Below, piece by piece: positions 54,261 through 64,000 of a DNA stretch of 64,000 bases. This stretch comes from Papilionanthe hookeriana x Papilionanthe teres (Eukaryota; Streptophyta; Magnoliopsida; Asparagales; Orchidaceae). The notes beneath the pieces were generated by a model. It had not been told where the DNA came from, did not search any database, and was given only the letters and a program-made list of their open reading frames with translations. Where the stretch lies: the NCBI GenBank assembly GCA_022702705.1, contig CM040430.1:12553324-12617323 (forward strand). Reading direction: 5' to 3'. The position numbers were made by a program, and so were the translations under genes. Every line of letters begins with the position of its first letter. Position 1 is the stretch's first letter.

Positions 54261-55730
54261 TATTTTGTATTGGACATCAGGAATGTGCTAGCATGAATCT
54301 GAAGGAGATCCATCGACCCAAAAGTAAGGAAGTATAATGCAGGAGGGCCCGCTGACGAAAGACCAAAGGACCCACTTACTTGAACCAGGGTTGGAGGCCA
54401 ACCAGGTGTAGACCATCTGAATAAAAGATTGAGGCTAATCGAGTCGAGGCCAAAGCCGACCAGATGTAGTCATCCGAGCTCGAACTAGGACAATACATAA
54501 GGGAATGCAAACCCACTACAGCTAGCCATACAAGCCCACTATGAGGAAACCAACTGAAGCCTGCAATCCATCTTATGGTAAATCAGAACTGAGGAATGAC
54601 TCAGTTCCTCGGAACCAGTTATCATCTTGTGGACACCCCAAAGGCTGGATCGAGAGATAATCATGTCACAAGATTGCTAAATCATCCCTCTGGCCTTATG
54701 TATTAATGAGTAGGCTACTTGGAGAATTATGGTGATTTAAGCCTCTGCCCGATACTCGAGCATCATTCAACTAACAGGAGCTTATCATCAAGGATCAAAG
54801 TTCAATAGCCAACCTTGTCGAACCAAAGCCAAAGTCAGCCGACAACCCTGAATAGACAAAGCCGACCAAATAAGCCTGATCGAACCAAATTCCACCAAGC
54901 TTAATCAACCGAGCCATGGCTCATTGCCGGCATCAATTTTTGATGTCACACATGTAGGATGTCCACTTGAATAACTCAGGACTATTTATTGTTCATTCGT
55001 AGCATCACGTAGCTCAAGGTATCCACTAGACCTTCGGTTACATGGTTGAGGCACAAAACTAAAGTTTGCAATGATTCAATCTTGCCCGGGAGAGTCCCCC
55101 ATTTAGTGGCACCAGCTACAATGTGGGATGTATTCAATAGCTTTTCTAATGTTTAAAGATATTAATCCACCTATTCAAAGCCTCTCGTGGTCATAGGGAT
55201 TCATCAAACCCTCCCACAAGCATTTCTGAAAAGTTAGGGTTTTGAATGTCGTATTCGCAAGATAATTTGGGGTGTCTTTTGGAATTAAAATCCCTGATAT
55301 GAGACCAATGAAAAATGCTTAATTTTAAATTTATGGGACCATACTTTTGGGGATCGAAAAAGTCCTTCATCAGACATTTTCGATGAAAATCGGGGCTTAC
55401 ATGTCAGACCGGTGCTTAAGCACCATACCCTAAACAGCCTTCAAGATGCTCAAACCCAAGAGTCGTAACAGTAGACGTTTGGCGGCCAGCGCCTCCAAAA
55501 CATCCTAAAACTGAAAACATGAAAAGTAGGCGCCTAGGAGGAGATGCCTAAGCGTCAGACCCAGTGCCTAGGTGCCAGGGATGCAGCGCCTAGGCACTAG
55601 TCTGGTTTCATATCTCAATTTTTTGGGCACTTTAAGCCAAAATTTCTGGGTAAAGTTTGCCTTGAGCCGCATAAAAAGGGAAGTCTAAACATATGCTGAA
55701 CAGGATCAGATTTTGGGAGATCTTGGGAGG
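54261..55730. other. Repeat-like intergenic sequence upstream of RDR6
   Basis: No gene seen. 54300-54960 is moderately GC-rich, with GGCCAA/CCGACC words, and looks like part of an LTR, but no ends were found. 55400-55620 carries GCGCCTAGGCGCC-like words (GGCGCCTAGGAGG, GTGCCTAGGTGCC, GCGCCTAGGCAC). Confidence 0.4.
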
Positions 55731-57519
55731 TGATATACCTAAAATATATAATATTTTTACGCACATTTGTATACCTATTTTGATGATATTGCACTTTAAT
55801 GGAAGGTATTTGTGTGTTTTTCTTTCATGTACACTTAAATGGACTAAATATGTCAAAAGGAGTGAAAAAGGATCAAATTTGGAGAAAAAATGAAGAAGGT
55901 GTTAAAATGAACGGGGGAGCCTAAGCACCCAGTTCTGATGCCTAAGCGCCAGCAGACAAAGAAGGCCACTTCTAAGCGATAGAAACCCTGCGTGTAAGCT
56001 CCATGTAGTTATTTTGCAATTTTAAGGAATTTTTGGCGAATTTTGAAGAGGTGTTTGAGACATCCTTTGGTACAAACGTGGGTAACTGATCAAGGGCTCC
56101 AAAAGACATTCAAATTTCACTTGAAATGATGCATCTCTTGGGAAGATTTATTGCATATGGACACAATTTGAAGAGACACCAAGATAGCTTTTGAGAAAGT
56201 TTAAAACAAAGTACTTGAAGGAGAGAAGAGAGTTCATATAGAGAGAGGAAAATTAGAGTCATTAGAGGTTGTAGAGAATAGTTAGATTAAGAAGTTGTAG
56301 GATTCTTACTTAGGGTTTCTTCACACTTTTCTCATTCCTAGTGAAAGAGAAGGTGAGTAGGGATTCCTAAGTAAAAATTCATTGTTGTAGAGAGATTTAA
56401 ACCCTCTTGAGTTGGGCGACTAGTCCAAGGGAGTCTTGTTAGAGAAAGGAAGAGATTCAAAGGAACTTCAAGGGTTTGGTGGAGAGGAACTTAAGATAAG
56501 TTTTTATATTTGTACTTCATTTGGTTTTAATTGAGACTTCTTGTAATTTATACATTATTTCTACTTTTTAAACTACTGATTGTTGTGTTTTCTCCATGGA
56601 TTCTGAGTAATCTTTTTTATCATTTTCCTTAAAATGGAAAATAATTAAGTGTTTGATGGAAGTTGTGGAAGTATTGATCTATAATGTTGGAAGAAGTTGT
56701 GTTGATTTAATCATTGCACTTCATTTACTTCTTGATTTGGCCAATTAAGATTTTAACATTTGTTGTGAGAACATGTAGGATCCTAGTAGCTATTGTTTCA
56801 ATCAACAATAGGTAGAAATCACATGAGATTATATGATTGAGAAAGTAATTTATATAATTTTGTACAAATAAATAAGGAAATATACTTTGTTAGGTGTAGA
56901 ATTAGAGGACTTTAGGGTGACAGACTAAAGCCCCTAATTTAGTTTATTGTTTTAGGTTTTGATGTGAAATGTTAACCCCCAGGTGGAGGGAAAGGAGGGA
57001 ACTCTAGAGTGAGAGCTAGTATCCTCCCTACCTAACACGTCTTCGAAACTATTCAAACTTTAAACTAGCTAATGTTTTTTACAACATCTCTAGTAAGGGT
57101 AAAGAATAAAATTGCTCATTTTTAACACAGCAGATTTTGAATATTTCCACAACAGAACTCATGTATTTATTACTCATTCATGATAAGGAAAAAGATATTT
57201 TCATCTATACTTCTTTAATCTTATAAAATCTCGTTATGGTTAGTAAAATGTTTACTTTATTTCATCATTTAAGAAAATAACAAAAAAAGAATCGCATTTT
57301 AAAGTTTTATATTATCCAAAACTATTTAAGTGTCTTTTTCTAAATAGAAATTGTGATCTAAAAACTTTTTTATCTTTTAAATATCTAAAATTTTCCCCGT
57401 GGGATCGATATTTTGGGGCTTAATCAGAAAGTTTTATATTACTTGATAACGATATGTATACTTGCGTAGAATCCCTAAATTTAAATATCAATGCTGCATT
57501 TTTATTTACATCAAAATCA
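55731..57519 (+). mobile_element. Second Athila-type LTR, plus strand, decayed
   Basis: The start TGATATACCTAAAATATATA and the later GATGATATTGCACTTTAATG parallel the minus-strand start of the LTR at 33722. About 56960-57060 matches the reversed block at 25030-25100 (cereal-like CTCCC/GAGGG sequence ending GTTAAC). 57400-57475 matches the reversed start of that LTR (GATCGATATTTTGGGGC; ATATGTATACTTGCGTAG). The end CA is at 57518-57519. It is the same family as the element at 24467-33722 but more diverged. Only this LTR and its primer site are recognised, so the element is truncated after about 57540 or too decayed to follow. Confidence 0.75.
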
Positions 57520-57525
57520 AGTTTT

Positions 57526-57536
57526 TGGTACTGTTG
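57526..57536 (+). promoter_or_regulatory. Decayed tRNA-Asp primer-binding site
   Basis: TGGTACTGTTG where the related element has TGGCGCCGTTG, at the same distance from the LTR end (GTTTT spacer in both). The changes are mainly of the kind produced by deamination of methylated CpG. Confidence 0.65.
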
Positions 57537-57539
57537 TAA

Positions 57540-58640
57540 AGAAGGAAATTTTATATCAAAAATATAAATGTAATCTGATTACCACAAGTATAAATATACC
57601 AGTATTCTTTTGGTAGTCAAAGCGGGATCAGAAGGCTAGGGTTTTAGAGAAGAGAAGGCTTTCTTCTTATTGTTGTTGTTCTCCTTCTTCTCCTCCTCAT
57701 TCTTCTTCCATTTTTCTTCCTACCTTGAGCCTTTCCTTCTTCCTCTACTGATTTCCTAAAGAATAGCTTTGGATTTTCGACCTAGGAAGGTACTTCAAGA
57801 AGGGCATTGGATTTTCAACTAGGAAGAACCACTTAGTAAGTCTTCTTTATCTACTTCTTCCTCTTTCCATCTTTTGAGGAAGAGATTCCTTGAGGCTTTG
57901 AAGCCATTTTCAAGAGGAGAAAATTTTGGCTCTTGGATTCCTTCTTATTCTATTTTAATGTATCCTCTAAAGAAGGAGAGCTTCCATTTATCTTTGGTGA
58001 AGCGTTCTTCATCTTAGCAATGGAGAACCTCTTGTGTGAAGATGCATTTGGAGAAACTATTTGGAGGAGAGAGCTTATTCCTAACTAAGTCAGAGAATGA
58101 ACAAGTAGAGAGAATGCGTCTTCAACCTTACTGGCAGTAAGAATTCTTGAAACCCTTGCAATTTCATTCCTAGTGAGCCCCTAGCTTTGGATGTTATCGT
58201 TCTAAGTACATAAGATTTTTATGCACGGGGGACAGTCCCATAAGATTAGGTGCTTTGTGATTCCCTTACGAATTAAATAATAAAAAACTATCTATCTCTT
58301 AGCTCAAAATTTGAAAGACAACGTTTAACTAATTCCACATTGCCCTGGTGGTTTCATCTGGATGGATGTTTGAAACATATTGACCGAGAAGTCGAAGACA
58401 ATCCTTCAAGCTTCATATTCTCGGCCGTAGAATCCTCTTCGTGAGTGTTCCCCGCCTTTACTAGTGTAAACGGAGGTTGGCATCCTATTGCCTAGTGTAA
58501 TAAGGCGTTGGAACACCTCTCCATCACTCACCTTAGGTTTCTGTGAATTTGCTAGGATGAGCCTATTTTTGTCATTGAGCACAATTAGGCTTCTTCTTCA
58601 TGTATGTCTTTGCATTGTGTGCATTGCATGAATTTTAAAT
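57540..58640. other. Noncoding sequence after the second Athila-type LTR
   Basis: No supported gene. 57640-57730 is pyrimidine-rich (TTCTTCTTATTG, CTCCTTCTTCTCC). It may be the leader of the truncated element, but gag-like residues were not found. Confidence 0.4.
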
Positions 58641-58679
58641 CACAACAAAAATGTCATATTTTTGTGTGTTGCACCGATG

Positions 58680-59110
58680 GGCCATCCACACTATCAATTC
58701 AATCAACCCTTCTTCTTTGATTCGATCGATCGGCTGCCACTGACCATATCGACTCGATAGACTATTCCTGTCAATTCGACCGATCGACCACCACTAGTCT
58801 GATCCATTCATCAAACTGCCTTTCATCGACACGATTGATCGGTCGTCACATGCCCAATCGACTCGATCAATCATTCCCATCATTTCGATCAACCGACCGC
58901 CACCAATTTAAACAGTTTGTCCGACCACCTTCTGTCGACTCGATCGATCGACCACTTCTAGTTCGATCGACTCAATCAAACATTCCCATCACTTTGACTG
59001 ATTGACTGCCTCTATATCAATTGGCTCAACTGACCTTTCTTCATCGATCAGCCACCACGGCTTGCTCGACTGTCCCTCATCGATTAGCCACCCATGCTTG
59101 CTGGATCGGC
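58680..59110. repeat. Degenerate tandem array rich in TCGATCGA
   Basis: Roughly 100-120-bp degenerate units. Recurring words are ATCGACTCGAT (58748, about 58850, about 58935), ATTCCCATCA, CGATCGACC and CCGCCACC. GATCGATCG palindromes are frequent. Open frames on both strands (59002-59190 plus, 59174-58989 minus) are translations of the repeat. Confidence 0.65.
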
Positions 59111-59660
59111 CGCCACGGATTTTGAGCCTTACAATGATATTTAGAAAGAAATCAATAATTCTAGGGTTTTGCAAGTTTCAGCTCAAATGAAGTATAATCA
59201 AGCTTCAAGCACTGAAATGAGGGTTGACCAAGAATGAGGCTAGCTGTCATAATATCATACATAAATTTAGTCACATTAACATGGAAGTCAAGAGAGAAAA
59301 ATAAAAATTTTATTCCAAGATATATAAATTAAAATTAAAAACTATTCTGAGAAAAAAATTTTACAAGTGGTTCATCTGTCGCTTTGTTCGAGAGAAGCCA
59401 TGATTGAAGGAGCAACCTAAATAAAACATCTCCCCCAAATTTAAACCTATCCACCCGCTCCGTCTCAGCCTGGATCCGGAGCAACGAGAATATCTCTCTG
59501 GCATCCGATAACTCCAACCTTAGGGTCTACAGCTCCTCGTGCAGCTCACATATTTCCTCCACTCATTGGATCTCAGTTGCCTGAGCAAAGGAGCCCTCCA
59601 GCTTATCCAGGCAGTGGGCAAGGGATCCGGGGGACATCCGGTGCCCATTGGTCGCTTCCT
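59111..59660. other. Intergenic sequence with a gag-like coiled-coil trace
   Basis: On the minus strand, 59630-59430 reads GSLAHCLDKLEGSFAQATEI, then, past two stops, RLELSDAREIFSLLRIQAET. This resembles the coiled-coil part of a plant retroelement protein, but is too short and interrupted to name. Confidence 0.3.
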
Positions 59661-59666
59661 TACATG

Positions 59667-59853
59667 TAGGGGTGCAAATGAGCTGAGCTTGAGTGAGCCC
59701 AAGCCCGGCTTGTGTTTGGCTCATAAAAAATACCAATGTATCATTTCAACTCGTTAATATGTCGAGCATGAAAAAATTATTCGTGTTATGTTCATTTAAT
59801 TAGTGAGCAGAACATAAGTTATTTGCAAACAACGAGCCATTCTGACATCCCTA
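59667..59853. mobile_element. Possible hAT-type MITE
   Basis: It starts TAGGGGTGCAAATGAGC and ends GAGCCATTCTGACATCCCTA, which read as imperfect inverted termini (TAGGGGTGCAAATGAGC against TAGGGATGTCAGAATGGCTC). No 8-bp target duplication is evident, so the call is weak. Confidence 0.35.
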
Positions 59854-60022
59854 ATCATGCAACCATAGGTTGCTAAGTGTAGACAAGATTTAAAGCTTAT
59901 TATTTGTATTAAAATATTAATTTAAATAGAAATCAATATATATTTTTTTCAATTAATAATTTTAATTAATTATACAATTTTGTGGTCTTGTAGTAATTAA
60001 TTTTTTTAAAATAATACTAACA

Positions 60023-60027
<5 letters not shown>

Positions 60028-60087
<60 letters not shown>
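60028..60087. repeat. (TA)n microsatellite
   Basis: Uninterrupted TA tract of about 60 bp. Confidence 0.96.
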
Positions 60088-60088
<1 letters not shown>

Positions 60089-60206
60089 TTTCTTTTTCAA
60101 TGGTATTTTGGAAATTCCGCCCTCTCTTATATGTTATTCATTCTCATAGGAATTGAATCCGAATCAAGCAGAACTTGCGATGAAGCCGAATCGGCGCATT
60201 GAGTCA

Positions 60207-61245
60207 ATTTTTATTACCTCTGGTAAGTGGCAACTTAACTTGAAATTTTAGCATAAGTTTTGCCTTACTAATTAAATATTTAAAGTGCTAAAAAAAATCT
60301 CCTTTTTCAAAAAATAGCCTTATTTGAACCAAGACCTGAGAGTTCTTGTTGGACAAGTAAGAGAGTGGTCCATAAAATCCTTAAGAAAAGCTATTATTTT
60401 TCATAATAAATTTTAACTATATATTTTATAATTTATTATTCATTATATTCAAAACTAAAAATAAAATAATTTTAATATATTGTTATAAAAATGTACGTTT
60501 TCAAACTATTATCTAATTTATGATACAATAATATTATGTAATAAATGTTATTGCTTTGATAAAATATTTAACTCATAAATAATTTATTTTAAATTATTAG
60601 ATTGGCAGTTTTTTTTAATATAGAAAATTATTCATATAAAATATATGATTTTATTAAATAAAATTGATAATTATTTTTTAAAATTAATAAAAATAATTTA
60701 TTTTATTATTATTTATTTATTTAAGCTTAAAATTTTTGTTAAATTTCTTAAATAGACACAATATTCTGGTAGTGTAGCACACGCTTCCGTCTATATATAT
60801 ATATATATATTACATTGAATAACATACTCCTTTTTAAAAGAAATGTCTGGAGATTGTTATGCGACTCTCCAACCACTCTAATGGTGTCTAACAATTCGAG
60901 TACCACCTCCTTAAGGACAACTATATCAGAGGAGATTAGAACCCCTGGCCTGAAAGGTCTTACACTATAGACAGAATACAACTAATAAATATCTTTGAGG
61001 AGAATTTATACTCGCTAAACCAACTTCATAGAAGAATGAAGCTCGAGTAAATTATCCATGAGTGAGACCTCACCCAAAGCGATAAGTGGAAGACTTCTAA
61101 ACTTCATGCACAGGCAAACCGCCAATAAAATTGGCAGAAGATGGCGACTTTCCGTACAGCAATCCGTTGCCTTTCATCCTCAACCTTTTTGCCTTCCTGC
61201 TTTCTTGCGGGAGAAGCTACCGCAAATTCACAATAATCTTTACGA
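60207..61245. repeat. Duplicated block X2
   Basis: Matches X1 (37724-39005) and X3 (62684-64000). Its middle (60830-60960) differs from both, holding a separate insertion. It ends with a short open frame from 61141 (MATFRTAIRCLSSSTFLPSC then FLAGEATANS), which has the Arg/Ser/Ala make-up of a mitochondrial presequence and may be the first exon of a host gene copied with the block. The frame then runs into RTE sequence. Confidence 0.7.
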
Positions 61246-61249
61246 CAAT

Positions 61250-61466
61250 AATAACAGGCCTTTGTCCCACCAAGTGGGGTCCGCTGCTTGAATTTTTTTT
61301 CTCAATTTTTTCTATTATTATGTGTTGTGTACTTGTGTTTTTATTTAATTTTGCTCAAGTTCTTTTACATCTTGCACTATGTCGGATGGTCGACGTTTAA
61401 TATAACCAAATCATTTAAGGTGATTCTCTCTAATATTATTTGCCGGTAGAGTTTTTGTAACGTTTT

Positions 61467-61535
<69 letters not shown>

Positions 61536-62162
61536 TCATTTAACTTTTTGTCTACAAGTGTAAAGTCACTCGTCCGCCTGAGCATGCTCATAACAACAAC
61601 ACTTAACTTAATTTTATGCTTCTCTTTTACAAAATAACATTTTGAGCCATTAAGCATTACAGGTCTCACCATCTTAAAAAAATTTCCCTCAAGTCTATGT
61701 AGTACTTTTCTATCACACAATAGGCCTGATGCATTCCTCCAATTCAACCATCTTGTTTGAGTTCTACTAGAAACAACTCCATGTATAGAACCAACACTTT
61801 GAGCAGTAGACTCTAGATATCTAAAACATTCACTCATTTTAATGACTTATCACATATTATTAAAACCCCACCTATAGATCTACTACTACTAAAATTGCAT
61901 TCCATATATTTAGTTTTAGATATACTCAAATGAAAGCGTTTAGACTCTAAAGTTGACCTCCATAATTCTTTTTTTTTTTTTCTGAACTCTCTCTGTCCAT
62001 TTTTATCCGTAAGAAGGATATTATCAACGAAAAACACACAGCAAAGTACATCCTCCTGTAAATATCTAATAAGAACATTCATAACTAGAGCAAAAGAATA
62101 CAGGCTTAAAGTCGGTCTCTGATGTGATCCAACTGAAATAAGAAAAATACTTGATCAATCCT
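61250..62162 (-). mobile_element. RTE-type LINE fragment C
   Basis: Close copy of fragment A: minus-strand frames 62082-61834 (FHLSISKTKYMECNFSSS) and 61837-61466 (SECFRYLESTAQSV, WRNASGLLCDRKVLHRLEG, MVRPVMLNGSKC). The 3' end (GTGGGACAAAGGCC on the minus strand, about 61270) adjoins X2. It is cut at the same point as A, after ACTTGATCAATCC. A (TA)n tract of nearly 70 bp (61467-61535) replaces the short TATATATA of fragment A. Confidence 0.87.
61467..61535. repeat. (TA)n microsatellite inside RTE fragment C
   Basis: Pure TA tract; at the matching place in fragment A (6142-6155) only a few repeats exist, so it expanded after the duplication. Confidence 0.95.
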
Positions 62163-62683
62163 TATTGTGTTTGAACACAAGTAACAACTATAGCATATAT
62201 ATCTCTAATGACCTCGATATAAGCAAAATGATAATGTTAGAGTTAAAAATTTAGCTTTTTTTTTTAAAAATAAATGTTTATAATGTATATCGCAACTTTT
62301 TTAAGAAGTTGTCTTCACCACAACTTTACGATTATTTTAATAAAATACAACAGTTGTCCCAAACGAGTCATGGGTCAAGTTCGTCAATCACTCAAAATTG
62401 ACCTAATTTAAATATGTTTTCCCTAAGTCAAACCTGAATATTAAATTAGACAAAAGGTCGATTATGAACCCAACCGATTTTCAAACCCAATGACTTAAAA
62501 ATGACCTACATAATATATTTAGCATATGTATAATAAATACATATGTCAAATTCGTGTTGGCGGGTGAGATTCAGTTCAATTAATCAATTTCTATTAAAAA
62601 ATTAATCGAACCAACTCAAAGTCAATTTTTTAACTCAAAGTCAATTTTTTTTTTTAGTCGTTTAAGTCGAATTGATATATTGG
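62163..62683. repeat. Duplicated flank S, uninterrupted copy
   Basis: 62300-62330 reads AAGTTGTCTTCACCACAACTT, the empty version of the copia target: copy P has TTCAC, 30.5 kb of nested elements, TTCAC, then CACAACTT. 62560-62680 contains about 120 bp absent from copy P. Confidence 0.88.
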
Positions 62684-64000
62684 GTCAATTTTCATTACCA
62701 TTAGTAAGTGGTAACTAACATGAAATTTTTATATGTTTTCCTTACTGATTACATATTTGAAGTGCTAATAAAAATTCTTTCGTTTAAAAAAATGGCATTA
62801 TTTGAACCAATACCCGTGTTTTCTTGTTGGAGAAGTAAGAGAGTGGTGGTTGAGATTTTTAAGAAAAGCTATTATTTTTCATAATAAATTTTAACTATAT
62901 ATTTTATATTTTATCATTCATTATTTGCAAAATTTAAAATAATATAATTTTAATATATTGTTATAAAAATGCATGGTTTCAAACAATTATAAAAATTATG
63001 ATACAATAATATAATATAATTAATTTTATTGCTTTAATAAATTATTTAACTCATTAAAATTTTATTTTAATTTATTAAATTTGCAGTTTTTTTTTTTTAA
63101 TATAAAAAGTTTTTCATGTAGAATATATGATTTTATTAAATAAAATTGATAAATATTTTTAAAATTAATAAAAATAATTTATTTTATTATTAATTATTTG
63201 TTTAAGCTTAAGAATTTTGTTAAATCTCTTAAATAGGCACAATATGTTGATAAGTGTAACACGTGTGCCTCTATATATGTACTCTTCAGACATTTCTTAT
63301 ATAAAAAATATGTTTATATACGCAGAGGCACGATGCCCTGTAGCGTCTATATACGTATAATATCTATGGTGTGTATATATATACTTATGTGCTACAGCCC
63401 TATGGTGGAGGCGTGACGCCATGTGCCTATATATTTGAGAATCCTGTGCCACGGGGGATCGAACCCGTGACATGATGGGACTTACAGAGAACCCTGCTAA
63501 CCAACCGGTCACAGCTTGCATCGCACGCGCGCGCACACACACACACCATCCCCAATGCGCACCCCTGTTAGGTTTGGTGGCAAGGCGGTGTGTAAGTATT
63601 CGAGTATCACACCCTCAACAAGGAGGGATTCGAATCTGAGACCTGAAGAGACTTACGACATTCATAGAGACTGTTCTACCAAAAAACCACGGAATACACA
63701 CACACACAGATATATGTATGTATATATTACTCTTAATAACATACTTTAGCAGTGAAAAAATATATTAGGAATTTCCCACATATTCTGCTGACGCACTCCC
63801 TATAAATTACTTGAGATTTTTTTCAAAATATCTTTGAGGAGAATTTATAATCGCTAAACCAACTTTATAGAAAGCTCAAATAAATAATCCATTAGTGAAA
63901 CCTCACCCAAAGCAATAAGTGGAAGACTATAAAAATTTTACGCACAAACAAACGCCCAAAAAAATTGGCAAAAGATGGTGACTTTCCGTACAGCATTGCG
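62684..64000. repeat. Duplicated block X3, running off the window
   Basis: Matches X1 closely, including the candidate SINE (63425-63530), and ends at the window edge within the short frame starting at 63975 (MVTFRTAL). A second tRNA-like B-box stretch, GATTCGAATC (63626-63635), is present here only. Confidence 0.8.
63425..63530 (-). repeat. Candidate tRNA-derived SINE fragment in X3
   Basis: The minus strand carries TGGTTAGCAGGG (A-box-like) and, about 25 bases on, GGGTTCGATCCCC (B box). This copy has the better A box of the two related sites. A tRNA cloverleaf is not formed. Confidence 0.5.

Overview
This window is plant nuclear DNA from a large, repeat-rich genome. The evidence is one angiosperm-type RNA-dependent RNA polymerase 6 (RDR6) gene with a single conserved-looking intron, set among Ty1/copia, Athila-type Ty3, L1-type and RTE-type retroelements, a PIF/Harbinger DNA transposon and many (TA)n tracts. 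No rRNA gene, tRNA gene, CRISPR array or bacterial operon structure is present. The species cannot be read from the sequence.

Layout. 1-5884: minus-strand PIF/Harbinger transposon with a decayed transposase and a decayed Myb/SANT-like second protein; its right end (5884) and TAA target site are visible, its left end is not. 5888-6790: 5'-truncated RTE LINE. 6947-37486: one Ty1/copia retrotransposon (minus strand, two 536-bp LTRs, TTCAC target duplication, net about 5.7 kb) split into four pieces by three later insertions, each bounded by TG...CA and a direct repeat: a noncoding 8.1-kb element (8182-16281), a related noncoding 7.4-kb element (16672-24119), and a 9.3-kb non-autonomous Athila-type element (24467-33722) with gag and protease but no reverse transcriptase or integrase. 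37492-39005: continuation of the sequence the copia element landed in. 39085-39360: foldback repeat. 39570-42370: long, degenerate RTE LINE. 43120-49017: complete L1-type LINE with an 11-bp target duplication, intact ORF1 and broken ORF2. 49370-53764: RDR6 (minus; two exons, predicted 1178 aa), with a 275-bp RTE fragment in its intron flanked by a perfect 16-bp duplication. 55731-57519: another Athila-type LTR, plus strand, followed by a decayed primer-binding site. 58680-59110: degenerate array rich in TCGATCGA. 60207-64000: a second copy of the RTE-plus-flank segment also seen at 5888-6946/37487-39005, showing segmental duplication before the copia insertion.

Function. The only gene likely to work for the host is RDR6, which copies RNA into double-stranded RNA for secondary and trans-acting siRNA production and transposon/virus silencing. 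Everything else is mobile DNA or its remains.

The most unusual signal is in the two giant noncoding elements. They look like solo LTRs of one family (shared internal blocks, equivalent TATA boxes on the minus strand, a covarying terminal hairpin). The first contains several kilobases of about 76-bp tandem units built from imperfect palindromes whose two arms change together between units.
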